A stretch of 27,673 bases of DNA from Rikenellaceae bacterium (GCA_900771335.1 CAAGNP010000046.1:1-27673); one strand, 5' to 3'; counted from the first letter of the stretch, positions 15,878 to 23,776 are shown. Translations and numbers: made by a program. Notes: a model not told the origin generated them from the sequence alone.

Positions 15878-16717
15878 TTATATCTCTTCTTTATGATATT
15901 CAACTAGACCATCAATAGGGCTCTTGATAATTTTACCCACTTTCATACCTTGAGCAGCAGCACTCTCCTCGATAATAGGGCGATAGTAGTAAGCAATCGA
16001 ACCTACGAAATTCACATCATTGTTCTGATAATCGTAGTGAACGATATTGCGTTTGAAGAACTCATCAAAACTGCTGCGAAGCAGATTGTGAATATATGGA
16101 TGCTCCTTAAATTCATTCAGGAATGGAGAGAATGAGGCCAAGAAACGGCTAGGCAAGCTCTCTCTGTATACTTTTTGTACAATAGCCATATAGTCCAGAC
16201 CATATCTCTCCACGAACACCTCTTCAATCTCTTTAGGAAGAAGGCCTTTGATAAAATCTGAGATAAGACGTTTGCCAAGGTATCCGCCAGAAGCCTCATC
16301 ACCAAGGATAAAACCACCTGCTCTCACATTTTTAACGATATCCTTACCATCATACATACAAGAGTTGGAACCTGTACCCAAAATACATGCGATACCAGGT
16401 TTGTGACCGCAAAGTGCTCTTGCTGCGGCAAGTACATCCGATGCTGCATAGCATACTGACTCAGGGAACACCTCTTTAAAATAACCTGACAATGCACCGC
16501 AAACCTCTGGAGAAACTACACCTGCACCATAGAAATAAATCTCTTTGACGCCATTTCCCAATACAGGAACAAGCTTGGTGTTGAAAATTTCCAGAATCTG
16601 CTCTCTGGTCTGAAATACAGGATTGATACCTTCGGTTGAGATCTCGATAACCGAACCATCTTCCTTGATTGCTCTCCAATCCACTTTGGTAGAGCCGCTA
16701 TCTGCTATAAGTTGCAT
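15878..16717 (-). CDS. BadF/BadG-type amino-sugar kinase (MurK-like)
   Basis: This is a predicted ATP-dependent kinase of N-acetylmuramic acid and/or N-acetylglucosamine. The 279-aa protein belongs to the BadF/BadG/BcrA/BcrD fold. The phosphate-1 motif ADSGSTK is at residues 5-11, a SDVLAAARAL segment is at 93-102, the ILGTGSNS phosphate-2 motif is at 112-119, and GGFILGDEASGGYLGKRL follows at about 134. It sits 1 nt before murQ. In Tannerella forsythia a kinase of this family paired with murQ is known to phosphorylate MurNAc, so the same role is likely here. GlcNAc kinase activity is the main alternative. It opens the five-gene operon ending in mntP. Confidence 0.88.
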   Translation of the reverse strand: MQLIADSGSTKVDWRAIKEDGSVIEISTEGINPVFQTREQILEIFNTKLVPVLGNGVKEIYFYGAGVVSPEVCGALSGYFKEVFPESVCYAASDVLAAARALCGHKPGIACILGTGSNSCMYDGKDIVKNVRAGGFILGDEASGGYLGKRLISDFIKGLLPKEIEEVFVERYGLDYMAIVQKVYRESLPSRFLASFSPFLNEFKEHPYIHNLLRSSFDEFFKRNIVHYDYQNNDVNFVGSIAYYYRPIIEESAAAQGMKVGKIIKSPIDGLVEYHKEEI

Positions 16718-16754
16718 AAAAGATCTTTATATAGTTGTTAATATTAGCAATATG

Positions 16755-16762
16755 CAAAGTTA
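16755..16762 (-). promoter_or_regulatory. Candidate -7 box for the kinase-murQ operon
   Basis: TAACTTTG on the minus strand fits TAnnTTTG, overlaps the pnuC stop codon (16760-16762) and lies 37 nt before the kinase ATG at 16717. The pyrG-pnuC unit and this operon may therefore be separately initiated although adjacent. No convincing -33 is seen. Confidence 0.45.
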
Positions 16763-17341
16763 CAAATTATTTCCATATAACCCCTCTTTTCTCCAGTAAT
16801 AATATCCATAAACAGCAGAAACTCCATAAAAACCATACAAAAACGCAGTAGGATAGAGATTCTGACGCCAAAACATTATTACACTCAAAATGTTAATCAT
16901 AACCCATATCCACCACTGGCCAATCCATGAATTGCCCAACCAGTATGTAGCCAGAAGTGAAAGTGATGTAACCAAAGCATCAAGCAATGGCTGCTCAGCA
17001 TTTGTATAGTCACTGAGACCGAAATAGATCAAAAGGAATAACCCGAATGCCAGCACAGAAGAGACCACTGCAGGGACCAATTTTATCTCATTGATTATTA
17101 TCTCTTCTCCGGCAGAAATACCGTTTGCATCCTTTTTCCACTTGTAGATGCCATAGATACTCATCAACAGGTAATATATCTGATACGACATGGAGGCATA
17201 CAAGTGTGATTTTGCAAAGAGATAGGTATAAACTATGGCGATAACTATCCCCACGTACCACATCTTATTGCTATGCTTAATCTCATACCAGAGATAAAGG
17301 AGGCCTGTCACCAGACCGAATATCTCGATCGCTATATCCAT
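16760..17341 (-). CDS. pnuC: PnuC family nicotinamide riboside (vitamin) transporter
   Basis: PnuC proteins carry nicotinamide riboside across the inner membrane by facilitated diffusion, feeding NAD salvage. The 193-aa protein has about seven hydrophobic helices. Family hallmarks are the early WYEIKHSNKMWYVGI stretch and the C-terminal WIGQWWIWVMINILSVIMFW followed by LYPTAFLYGFYGVSAVYGYYYW. Related proteins transport thiamine (PnuT) or riboflavin (PnuX). No TPP or FMN riboswitch and no cognate kinase lies beside it, so nicotinamide riboside is the default assignment, with thiamine as a real alternative. It begins 3 nt after the glutaminyl cyclase-like gene, in the pyrG operon. Confidence 0.85.
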   Translation of the reverse strand: MDIAIEIFGLVTGLLYLWYEIKHSNKMWYVGIVIAIVYTYLFAKSHLYASMSYQIYYLLMSIYGIYKWKKDANGISAGEEIIINEIKLVPAVVSSVLAFGLFLLIYFGLSDYTNAEQPLLDALVTSLSLLATYWLGNSWIGQWWIWVMINILSVIMFWRQNLYPTAFLYGFYGVSAVYGYYYWRKEGLYGNNL

Positions 17342-17344
17342 CAG

Positions 17345-18142
17345 CTATTTGATTTCTTTTAAAGAGACCTTGAACATTCTTGGCCAGTTCTTGCCAGTAA
17401 GATATATGGCATCTGCACTCTGATCCCAGGCTATACCGTTCAATACATCTGTATTGGGGCGTCTCATGGCATATGGGAGGAGATTCCTGCAGTCCACAAC
17501 ACCCTCTACGACACCACTTTTAGGATTGATTATGATAATGGTATCGGTGGTATAGACATTTGCCCATATCTTCCCGTCAATAAATTCAAGTTCGTTGATA
17601 TAATTGATCTTCTTGCCATTGAGGGTCACCTCTACCGACTTCTGCTCCATAAATGTAAGAGGATCCAAATAATAGATCTTATTTGTACCATCACTCATGA
17701 TCAAAGAGCTGCCGTCGGTGGTTATCCCCCACCCCTCTCTCGGATTTCTGAGCTCACCTATCTTCTTCAGTGTGGCAATATCATAGACAAAACAGACATT
17801 CTCCATCCAGGTAAGGACATACATCCTCCCATCCAACACGCAAGAGCCCTCGACAAAGTATTTTTTATCCACCGAAACATAGTTCAGAACCCTTCCGCTT
17901 TTCAAATCCACCTTCCTTATCGATGAAGAGCCATATTGTCCTGTAGATTCATAGAGTTCCCCTTTATGGAAGAAGAGTCCTTGGGTATATGCAGAAGCAT
18001 CATGATTGTATGACTCCTCCACATGAAGTTTGTAGTTTTTCAGTTTCTGGGCAGAAGCATTATAACTGAATAAACAAAAAATCACCGCCACTGCTAACAA
18101 AGCACTGGCGATGATATATTTTGTCTGCTTATTTTTTATCAC
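17345..18142 (-). CDS. Glutaminyl-peptide cyclotransferase-like beta-propeller protein
   Basis: Proteins of this family (plant-type glutaminyl cyclase, PF05096) turn an N-terminal Gln into pyroglutamate with release of ammonia. The 265-aa product has an N-terminal signal or membrane anchor (about 9-31, ending in NASAQ) and should face the periplasm. The diagnostic segment YTQGLFFHKGELYESTGQYG with SSIRKVDLKSG follows, and the rest forms repeated beta blades with EGWGITTDG, NYINELEFIDG and LNGIAWD motifs, as in the five-bladed plant enzyme. Family membership is clear; the true substrate in bacteria is less certain. It starts 6 nt after pyrG and is followed at 3 nt by pnuC. Confidence 0.85.
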   Translation of the reverse strand: MIKNKQTKYIIASALLAVAVIFCLFSYNASAQKLKNYKLHVEESYNHDASAYTQGLFFHKGELYESTGQYGSSSIRKVDLKSGRVLNYVSVDKKYFVEGSCVLDGRMYVLTWMENVCFVYDIATLKKIGELRNPREGWGITTDGSSLIMSDGTNKIYYLDPLTFMEQKSVEVTLNGKKINYINELEFIDGKIWANVYTTDTIIIINPKSGVVEGVVDCRNLLPYAMRRPNTDVLNGIAWDQSADAIYLTGKNWPRMFKVSLKEIK

Positions 18143-18148
18143 GCTCTA

Positions 18149-19756
18149 TTATTTTCTATTATCAATGGCCGCTTTCACAAATGCTACAAACAGAGGGTGA
18201 GGATTTTCAGGTGTACTCTTGAAATCAGGCATATATTGCACACCGATAAAGAATGGATGTGAAGGAATCTCCACGATCTCCACTAGATTGGTATCAGGGT
18301 TAAAACCTGTAGCCACCATTCCGGCACCCTCCAATTGCTCCAAATAAGAGCTGTTAACCTCATATCTGTGATTGTGACGCTCAACTACTTCTGTCTTGCC
18401 GTAAATCTTATGAGCCAGAGAACCCTCTTTGATTTGACAAGTGAAACCGCCAAGTCTCATTGTACCACCTTTGATCACTGCAGTCTTTTGTTCTGCCATT
18501 AGATCTATGACAGGATGTTTCGCTGTAGGATCCTGCTCAGTGCTCTTCGCCTCTTTAAGACCAAGGACATTTCTTGCAAACTCTACCACTGCCATTTGCA
18601 TACCAAGTGATATACCGAAATATGGAAGATTGTTCACCCTTGCATAGTTTGCTGCGATAACTTTACCCTCTACACCTCTCTCACCGAAACCTGATGCCAC
18701 AAGCATACCGTCCATACCTTTAAGCTTCTCAGCAATATTTTCAGCAGTGATGTGCTCGCTCTGGATAGATGTAACTTTCACCTTGCACTCATTCATGGCA
18801 CCTGCGTGGATAAATGACTCCTGGATAGATTTGTATGCATCCTGAAGCTCAACATATTTTCCGACAAGGGCAATATTGACTGTTGTTTTTGGTTTATAGA
18901 ATTTGGCAAGGAATGCCTCCCATTTCTCAAGATTTGGTTCAGGAAGACCCTCAAGGCCCAAATGCTCAATAACCACCTCATCAAGTTTCTCCTGTCTCAT
19001 AAGAAGAGGTACCTCATAGATGGTTTTGGCATCCATTGACTCGATAACTGCATTTGGTCTCACATTACAGAATAGAGCCACTTTTCTTTTGGCATCAGAC
19101 GAAATATGGTGTTCAGTACGGCATACGATGATGTCAGGCTGCAAACCATTCTGCTGAAGGAGTTTGACTGAGTGCTGTGTCGGTTTTGTCTTCAACTCTT
19201 TGGCAGCGCTCAGATAAGGAACCAATGTCAAATGTACCAATAGAACATCATTTTCAGGCAGCTCCCATTGAAGCTGACGTACAGCCTCCACATATGGCAA
19301 TGACTCGATATCACCAACAGTACCACCAATCTCGGTGATCACTACATCGTAATTTCCGCTCTTGCCAAGAAGAAGCATTCTCCTCTTGATCTCATCGATG
19401 ATATGGGGAACCACTTGTACAGTTTTACCCAGATATGCACCCTCTCTCTCCTTGTCGATAACGGTACGATATATCTTACCTGTAGTGGTAGTATTTGCTT
19501 TTGATGTATGAATATTCAAGAACCTCTCATAGTGACCAAGGTCAAGGTCTGCCTCAGCACCATCCTCTGTCACATAACACTCACCGTGTTCGTACGGATT
19601 CAATGTACCTGGGTCCACATTGATATATGGATCGAATTTCTGAATTGTAACTCTAAGATTTCTGGCTTGAAGGAGTTTTGCAAGAGATGCAGAAATGATA
19701 CCTTTACCCAATGAAGAGGTAACGCCTCCCGTAACGAATACATATTTTGCTGACAT
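18149..19756 (-). CDS. pyrG: CTP synthase with a degenerate glutaminase site
   Basis: CTP synthase aminates UTP to CTP using ATP and ammonia, normally taken from glutamine by its C-terminal class I amidotransferase domain. The 535-aa protein has an intact synthase half: GGVTSSLGKG (10-19), the DPYINVDPGTLNP and DLDLGHYERF blocks, IGGTVGDIES (143-152) and KTKPTQHSVK. The glutaminase half is full length and keeps GFGERGVEGK, GGTMRLG and HNHRYEVN. The catalytic triad is lost, however. The nucleophile motif GICLGMQ reads GISLGMQ (Ser383, codon TCA), and the HPE motif reads MPD (Met509, Asp511). I read these codons directly from the minus strand. The predicted enzyme uses free ammonia only. It leads an operon with the glutaminyl cyclase-like gene and pnuC. 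Confidence 0.97.
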   Translation of the reverse strand: MSAKYVFVTGGVTSSLGKGIISASLAKLLQARNLRVTIQKFDPYINVDPGTLNPYEHGECYVTEDGAEADLDLGHYERFLNIHTSKANTTTTGKIYRTVIDKEREGAYLGKTVQVVPHIIDEIKRRMLLLGKSGNYDVVITEIGGTVGDIESLPYVEAVRQLQWELPENDVLLVHLTLVPYLSAAKELKTKPTQHSVKLLQQNGLQPDIIVCRTEHHISSDAKRKVALFCNVRPNAVIESMDAKTIYEVPLLMRQEKLDEVVIEHLGLEGLPEPNLEKWEAFLAKFYKPKTTVNIALVGKYVELQDAYKSIQESFIHAGAMNECKVKVTSIQSEHITAENIAEKLKGMDGMLVASGFGERGVEGKVIAANYARVNNLPYFGISLGMQMAVVEFARNVLGLKEAKSTEQDPTAKHPVIDLMAEQKTAVIKGGTMRLGGFTCQIKEGSLAHKIYGKTEVVERHNHRYEVNSSYLEQLEGAGMVATGFNPDTNLVEIVEIPSHPFFIGVQYMPDFKSTPENPHPLFVAFVKAAIDNRK

Positions 19757-19791
19757 GGTTCTAAATATATTAAGTGTTCTATACGGGGATA

Positions 19792-19821
19792 CAAAATTAT
19801 GGATTTTTTCTAATTTTGCAA
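19792..19821 (-). promoter_or_regulatory. pyrG promoter
   Basis: On the minus strand TTG (19819-19821), exactly 19 nt, then TAATTTTG (19792-19799). This is a full consensus match, giving a leader of about 30 nt before the ATG at 19756. Its -33 box abuts the -7 box of the divergent thioesterase promoter. Confidence 0.8.
19811..19818 (+). promoter_or_regulatory. Candidate -7 box for the thioesterase operon
   Basis: TAATTTTG on the plus strand fits TAnnTTTG and lies 27 nt before the ATG at 19846. It occupies the spacer of the pyrG promoter, so the two promoters should compete for polymerase. A matching -33 is not evident. Confidence 0.5.
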
Positions 19822-19845
19822 TCCGAATTTTCTATTTTTTAATAT

Positions 19846-20583
19846 ATGAACAAATACACAAAACATCTCTCGGTTTTAAGCTCTGAGACTGACTGCAATA
19901 AGAAAATGAAAGTGTATTCATATCTATGTAATTCACAGGAATTAGCGACTGAACACGCCACAATCCTCGGATTCGGATATGACAGACTTATACAAAACAA
20001 TTGTGCCTGGGTCCTCTCCAGACTTAAAGTAAAATTTGTCTCGACTCCATGCTGGGAAGACAAATACTCGATTACCACATGGCACAAAGGTATGCAGGCC
20101 CTATTCTCCATGAGAGATTTCTATGTGGAAAATGAGAACAATCCGGGCACACCAGCCATCCTTGGGACATCCAACTGGCTGATAATGGATTTGAACACAC
20201 GACGTCTCCTCAGGGCAGAACACGTACTGGGAGAGGATGTATTCACCCGTGCCCATCAGGAAGATGCCATAGCTGAACCTTGCGGAAAGCTTGTTTTCCC
20301 TAAAGAGATGGAAAAGGTCACTTCCCGTCAGGTTGTCTTCTCTGACATTGACATGAACCACCATACCAACAATGCCAAATATATGGAGTGGGCATTCGAC
20401 GTACTCCCTGCCGATGTAACCATGAATAGAGAGACAGACGAATTCCAGATCAACTTCAACAAAGAGTCAAAAATAGGCGATACCATCGATTTCTATATGG
20501 CCCAGCAGGATGACAACACATATCTTGTCGAGGGCAAGAGAGAGGGTGACACCATTTTCCAAACCATCATAAAATTCAAATAG
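19846..20583 (+). CDS. Acyl-ACP thioesterase (FatA/FatB-like)
   Basis: This is predicted to hydrolyse acyl-acyl carrier protein, releasing a free fatty acid and so setting chain length or supplying lipid precursors. The 245-aa protein is a double hot-dog thioesterase of PF01643. The first hot-dog spans about 15-125 (VLSRLKVKF ... NWLIMDLNTRRLL) and the second about 155-245. The active-site string DMNHHTNN supplies Asp169, Asn171 and His173, in the D-x-N-x-H spacing of plant FatB. Bacterial members lack the plant transit peptide, and this one does too. It is the first gene of a three-gene plus-strand operon, 1 nt before the 5-alpha-reductase-like gene. Whether it serves that pathway or general fatty acid release is unknown. 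Confidence 0.88.
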   Translation: MNKYTKHLSVLSSETDCNKKMKVYSYLCNSQELATEHATILGFGYDRLIQNNCAWVLSRLKVKFVSTPCWEDKYSITTWHKGMQALFSMRDFYVENENNPGTPAILGTSNWLIMDLNTRRLLRAEHVLGEDVFTRAHQEDAIAEPCGKLVFPKEMEKVTSRQVVFSDIDMNHHTNNAKYMEWAFDVLPADVTMNRETDEFQINFNKESKIGDTIDFYMAQQDDNTYLVEGKREGDTIFQTIIKFK

Positions 20584-20584
20584 C

Positions 20585-21343
20585 ATGTACCCTGAAACAT
20601 ACAGAATGGCAATGGTCATTATGGCCATAACAGCCGTTTTTGTCTATATAGCACTACAATACTTCAAGGCCGGATACGGATACCTCAGAACCTCCAAATG
20701 GGGTCCGGCTATCCCTAACAGACCGGCATGGATCCTGATGGAGTGTCCAGTTTTCTTCGTCATAGTATACCTGATGGTCAGACACATTGACAATGCCACC
20801 ATCGTCACTACCATAATGGCTGCACTTTTCCTGATCCATTACTTCCAGAGGTCATTCATTTTCCCACTACTTATCAACGGTAAAAGCAAAATGCCTATTG
20901 CCATCATCCTGATGGGTGCCACATTCAACGTTATCAACGGCATCCTCATCGGCCTGTGGCTTTTCCAATACTCCCACTATACACTTGACTGGCTCAAGAG
21001 CCCCCAATTTATAATTGGCACACTCATCTTCCTTTTCGGTATGGGTGTCAATCTACACTCCGATTACATCATCAGACATCTCCGCAAACCGGGTGACACC
21101 AAACACTATATCCCAAAAGGTGGAATGTTCAAATATGTATCATCTGCCAACTATTACGGAGAGATCACCGAATGGTTCGGGTTCGCCATCCTCACCTGGT
21201 CATTGCCTGGGGCCCTTTTCTGCCTTTGGACATTTGCAAACCTCGCACCCCGTGCAAACTCTCTTTACAAGAAATACGAGGAGGAATTTGGAGAGGAATT
21301 CACAAAACTGAAACGCAAAAGGGTAATACCTTTTATATATTAA
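20585..21343 (+). CDS. Steroid 5-alpha-reductase-like membrane protein (SRD5A family)
   Basis: Members of PF02544 use NADPH to reduce the delta-4 double bond of 3-oxo steroids, or the enoyl bond of related lipids. The 252-aa protein has about six membrane helices and no signal peptide. The C-terminal half resembles human SRD5A1 closely: NLHSDYIIRHLRKPGDTKHY, IPKGGMFKYVSSANYYGEI and EWFGFAI correspond to the NADPH-binding and active-site region, and the protein ends in the family's IPFIY. The FPLLINGKSKMP segment matches the earlier FxYPFLIRGGKPxP block. Gut Bacteroidales are reported to use such enzymes on bile acids and steroid hormones, so that is a plausible role. The neighbouring ene-reductase strengthens it. 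Membrane isoprenoid or fatty enoyl reduction is the alternative. Confidence 0.88.
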   Translation: MYPETYRMAMVIMAITAVFVYIALQYFKAGYGYLRTSKWGPAIPNRPAWILMECPVFFVIVYLMVRHIDNATIVTTIMAALFLIHYFQRSFIFPLLINGKSKMPIAIILMGATFNVINGILIGLWLFQYSHYTLDWLKSPQFIIGTLIFLFGMGVNLHSDYIIRHLRKPGDTKHYIPKGGMFKYVSSANYYGEITEWFGFAILTWSLPGALFCLWTFANLAPRANSLYKKYEEEFGEEFTKLKRKRVIPFIY

Positions 21344-21350
21344 TAGAACA

Positions 21351-22586
21351 ATGAGTAAAATTGACCAAAGGGTCTTTACCCCAGGTAAAATAGGCCCTAT
21401 CGAGATAAAAAACAGAACCATTAGAGCCTCAGCATACGAAGGTATGGCTGACGGGCACACCCCTACACAAAAGCTGATAGACTATCACACCTCCGTAGCG
21501 AAAGGTGGTGTCGGAATGACCAGTGTTGCATATGCAGCTGTATCCCAAAGCGGACTCTCATTCCATAGCCAGCTTTGGATGAGGGAAGAGATCATACCCC
21601 AGCTTCGCGAATTGACAGACTCAATCCATCAGGGTGGAGCCAAAGCATGCGTACAGCTAGGACACTGCGGCAATATGTCCCACAGGAGATATTGCGGATG
21701 CCGTCCGGTAGGTGCCTCGGGTGGTTTTAACCTATACTCTCCCACATTTGTCCACGGGCTTAAAAAAGATGAGATTCTTCAGATTGTAAAAGACTTCGGC
21801 AATGCAGTCCGAATCGCCAGAAAGGGTGGCTTCGATGCAGTAGAGATACACGCAGGACACGGATACCTCATATCCCAATTCCTATCCCCATACACAAACC
21901 ACCGGAAGGATGAATTCGGCGGCTCACTTGAGAACAGGATGAAATTCATGGATATGGTGATGAAAGAGGTAATGGAGGCAGCTGGAGATGATATCGCAGT
22001 TCTGGTCAAAACCAACACCAGAGATGGATTCAAAGGGGGGTTGGAGGTTGATGACTGCATCACAGTTGCAAAACGTCTTCAGGAACTTGGAGCCCACTGC
22101 CTCGTATTGAGCGGTGGATTTGTCAGCAGGGCGCCAATGTATGTAATGAAGGGCAAAATGCCAATGCGTACACTTTGGGGATATATGCCATGGAAATCAC
22201 TCTGGTGGCTAAAAATCGGCATTGCCATCGCAGGCAAACTTATGGTGAAGAGTGAACCGTTCCAGGAGGTATTTTTCTATGACGATGCCATCAAGTTCAG
22301 AAAAGCACTTGACATGCCATTGGCGTTTGTAGGTGGATTGAATTCGGTAGAATCGATCAATAAAGTGATGGATGCCGGCTTCGATTTCATACAGATGGCA
22401 AGACCACTGGTTCACGACCCTGAATTTGTCAACAAACTTAAAGAAGGAAAAATAACCAAATCTGGTTGCCAGCACGCAAACTACTGCGTAGCACGTATAT
22501 GGAACTACGACATGCAGTGTCACGAGCACTGCCAGGTGGAAAAATTCCAGAAAAAGGAACTCGAAAGAAATATCCGCAAAGGTTAG
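21351..22586 (+). CDS. NADH:flavin oxidoreductase, old yellow enzyme family
   Basis: This FMN-dependent ene-reductase belongs to the branch that includes bacterial dienoyl-CoA reductase and the bile acid enzymes BaiCD/BaiH. The 411-aa protein is a single TIM barrel: FTPGKIGPIEIKNRTIRAS at the start, CVQLGHCG at about 100, the signature EIHAGHGYLISQFLSP with NHRKDEFGGSLENR at about 165-200, and VGGLNSVESI plus MARPLVHDP near the end. The C-terminal FAD/NADH domain of BaiCD (about 640 aa) is absent. Four cysteines follow the barrel (373, 379, 390, 394), but their spacing is not the usual CxxCxxxC-x11-C iron-sulfur pattern. It is the last gene of the operon and overlaps the stop of the convergent DUF1460 gene. 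The substrate is inferred to be an enone lipid or steroid. Confidence 0.88.
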   Translation: MSKIDQRVFTPGKIGPIEIKNRTIRASAYEGMADGHTPTQKLIDYHTSVAKGGVGMTSVAYAAVSQSGLSFHSQLWMREEIIPQLRELTDSIHQGGAKACVQLGHCGNMSHRRYCGCRPVGASGGFNLYSPTFVHGLKKDEILQIVKDFGNAVRIARKGGFDAVEIHAGHGYLISQFLSPYTNHRKDEFGGSLENRMKFMDMVMKEVMEAAGDDIAVLVKTNTRDGFKGGLEVDDCITVAKRLQELGAHCLVLSGGFVSRAPMYVMKGKMPMRTLWGYMPWKSLWWLKIGIAIAGKLMVKSEPFQEVFFYDDAIKFRKALDMPLAFVGGLNSVESINKVMDAGFDFIQMARPLVHDPEFVNKLKEGKITKSGCQHANYCVARIWNYDMQCHEHCQVEKFQKKELERNIRKG

Positions 22587-23422
22587 TTAAGTCTAACCAC
22601 GCGGATACCATTTTTAGCGTAGTCAGCGATAGTTTGTCTGTCGATGACTACCTTTTTTTCTTTAAAAGAGGCGTGGATAAACTTCAATTCACCATCCAGC
22701 CAGTATGCAAGTGCCACGTGCGCTATATCGAGTCCCTCCACATTTGATCTGAAGCAGATGATATCACCATTCTGAATCCTGGATGCATTCTCCTCGATCT
22801 TATCTTGAGGAATATAGAAAAATGGGGCACATTGGGCTATGGCATTCTCCACATTAGCTATCTCTCTGATCCTGTCAGGACAATCCTTCAGCTGCTTGTA
22901 ACTGTCCGAATGACTGGACATATACGAAAATTTCTGATCCAGAGGCTCGCCTATTTCAGAGGTAAACTCCCTCATAATACCCCTCTTGCTATTCTGGTTG
23001 ATCCACTCGGATGTATAGTGGATACGTGAAACATACCCGTCCACCTTACCGTCACGGTATCTCAAATTTCTCACCTGATCGCAATAATCCTCAAAAGAGG
23101 GATGATTCTCCTTGGCAGTAATTGCCAATGCTGTACACATCTCCACAAAAAGGATACAATCAGTCTCCCTCATATTTATGGTCAACATTTCAGGTTCATG
23201 CTCCAAAGTGGAAGCCACATAAGGTGTACCTAAAAAATGGAGAGCGATCTCGGTAACCAGCTCATTCATTGGCAAATGAGACTTCTCTCTCACATATGTC
23301 ACAACATCGTAAAATAGTGCAGGATCCTTCTCATCATATCTTACATCATTCTGAGAGAAAGAGATGACGCTACTGCTTAAGAAAATTACTGCTGACAAGA
23401 TAAAATTTCTGAATGATCCCAT
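22583..23422 (-). CDS. DUF1460 family secreted cell-wall amidase/peptidase
   Basis: DUF1460 (PF07313) proteins are NlpC/P60-like cysteine hydrolases thought to act on peptidoglycan peptides, and are common in Bacteroidota. The 279-aa protein has a signal peptide (about 1-23). The likely nucleophile is Cys89 in RETDCILFVE and the likely general base is His235 in GLDIAHVALAYW; GDIICFRSN lies just before it. The RYRDGKVDGYVSRIHYTSEW block is characteristic of the family. It is downstream of rnpB by 33 nt with no clear promoter of its own in the gap, so readthrough from the rnpB promoter is possible. The exact bond cut is not deducible. Confidence 0.88.
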   Translation of the reverse strand: MGSFRNFILSAVIFLSSSVISFSQNDVRYDEKDPALFYDVVTYVREKSHLPMNELVTEIALHFLGTPYVASTLEHEPEMLTINMRETDCILFVEMCTALAITAKENHPSFEDYCDQVRNLRYRDGKVDGYVSRIHYTSEWINQNSKRGIMREFTSEIGEPLDQKFSYMSSHSDSYKQLKDCPDRIREIANVENAIAQCAPFFYIPQDKIEENASRIQNGDIICFRSNVEGLDIAHVALAYWLDGELKFIHASFKEKKVVIDRQTIADYAKNGIRVVRLN

Positions 23423-23455
23423 ATTCTTATGATATTGAAGTTACTAAAAAATAAA

Positions 23456-23776
23456 GGTGGGACGATAAGCCGAGTTCTGTACCTGTTGCCAGGCCTCTAT
23501 CATTTATCTAAGCAGCCTACCCCCCGACAACGGACGAGCAATCCTTAAATGTCGGTATATTTGGCCTTGCAGGTCGCAGGAGCATACCCGAATAATGTCG
23601 CCATTACCCGCCGTGGGCTCTTACCCCACATTTTCACCCTTACCTCCGAAGAGGCGGTTATTCTCTGTTACACCCCCCATAAGCTTACGCCTATCTGTGC
23701 TTTCCACAGTGCGATGCTCTACCCTGTCCGGACTTTCCTCCCCCATCTGACGATGGCAGCGATAGAGTGTCCCACC
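23456..23776 (-). ncRNA. rnpB: RNase P RNA, bacterial type A
   Basis: This is the catalytic RNA that removes 5' leaders from precursor tRNAs. On the minus strand the conserved 5' block GAGGAAAGTCCGGAC is followed by the family's later signatures (CACAGATAGGCGTAAG-like and AACCGCC-like segments, then GGTAAGGGTGAAA). The 3' block ACAGAACTCGGCTTATCG ends in GTCCCACC, which pairs with the 5' GGTGGGAC to form P1 and sets both ends. The length of 321 nt is at the short end for the class. A T-rich stretch follows P1 directly (TTTATTTTTT), perhaps aiding termination. Confidence 0.96.

Noticed and set aside
21351..22586. Reading the C-terminal cysteines of the OYE protein as a standard 4Fe-4S site.
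   Set aside because: The spacing (5, 10 and 3 intervening residues) does not match the known CxxCxxxC-x11-C arrangement.
22581..22598. Inverted repeat between the OYE and DUF1460 genes as an intrinsic terminator.
   Set aside because: The stem is only 6 bp and has no T tract on either strand.
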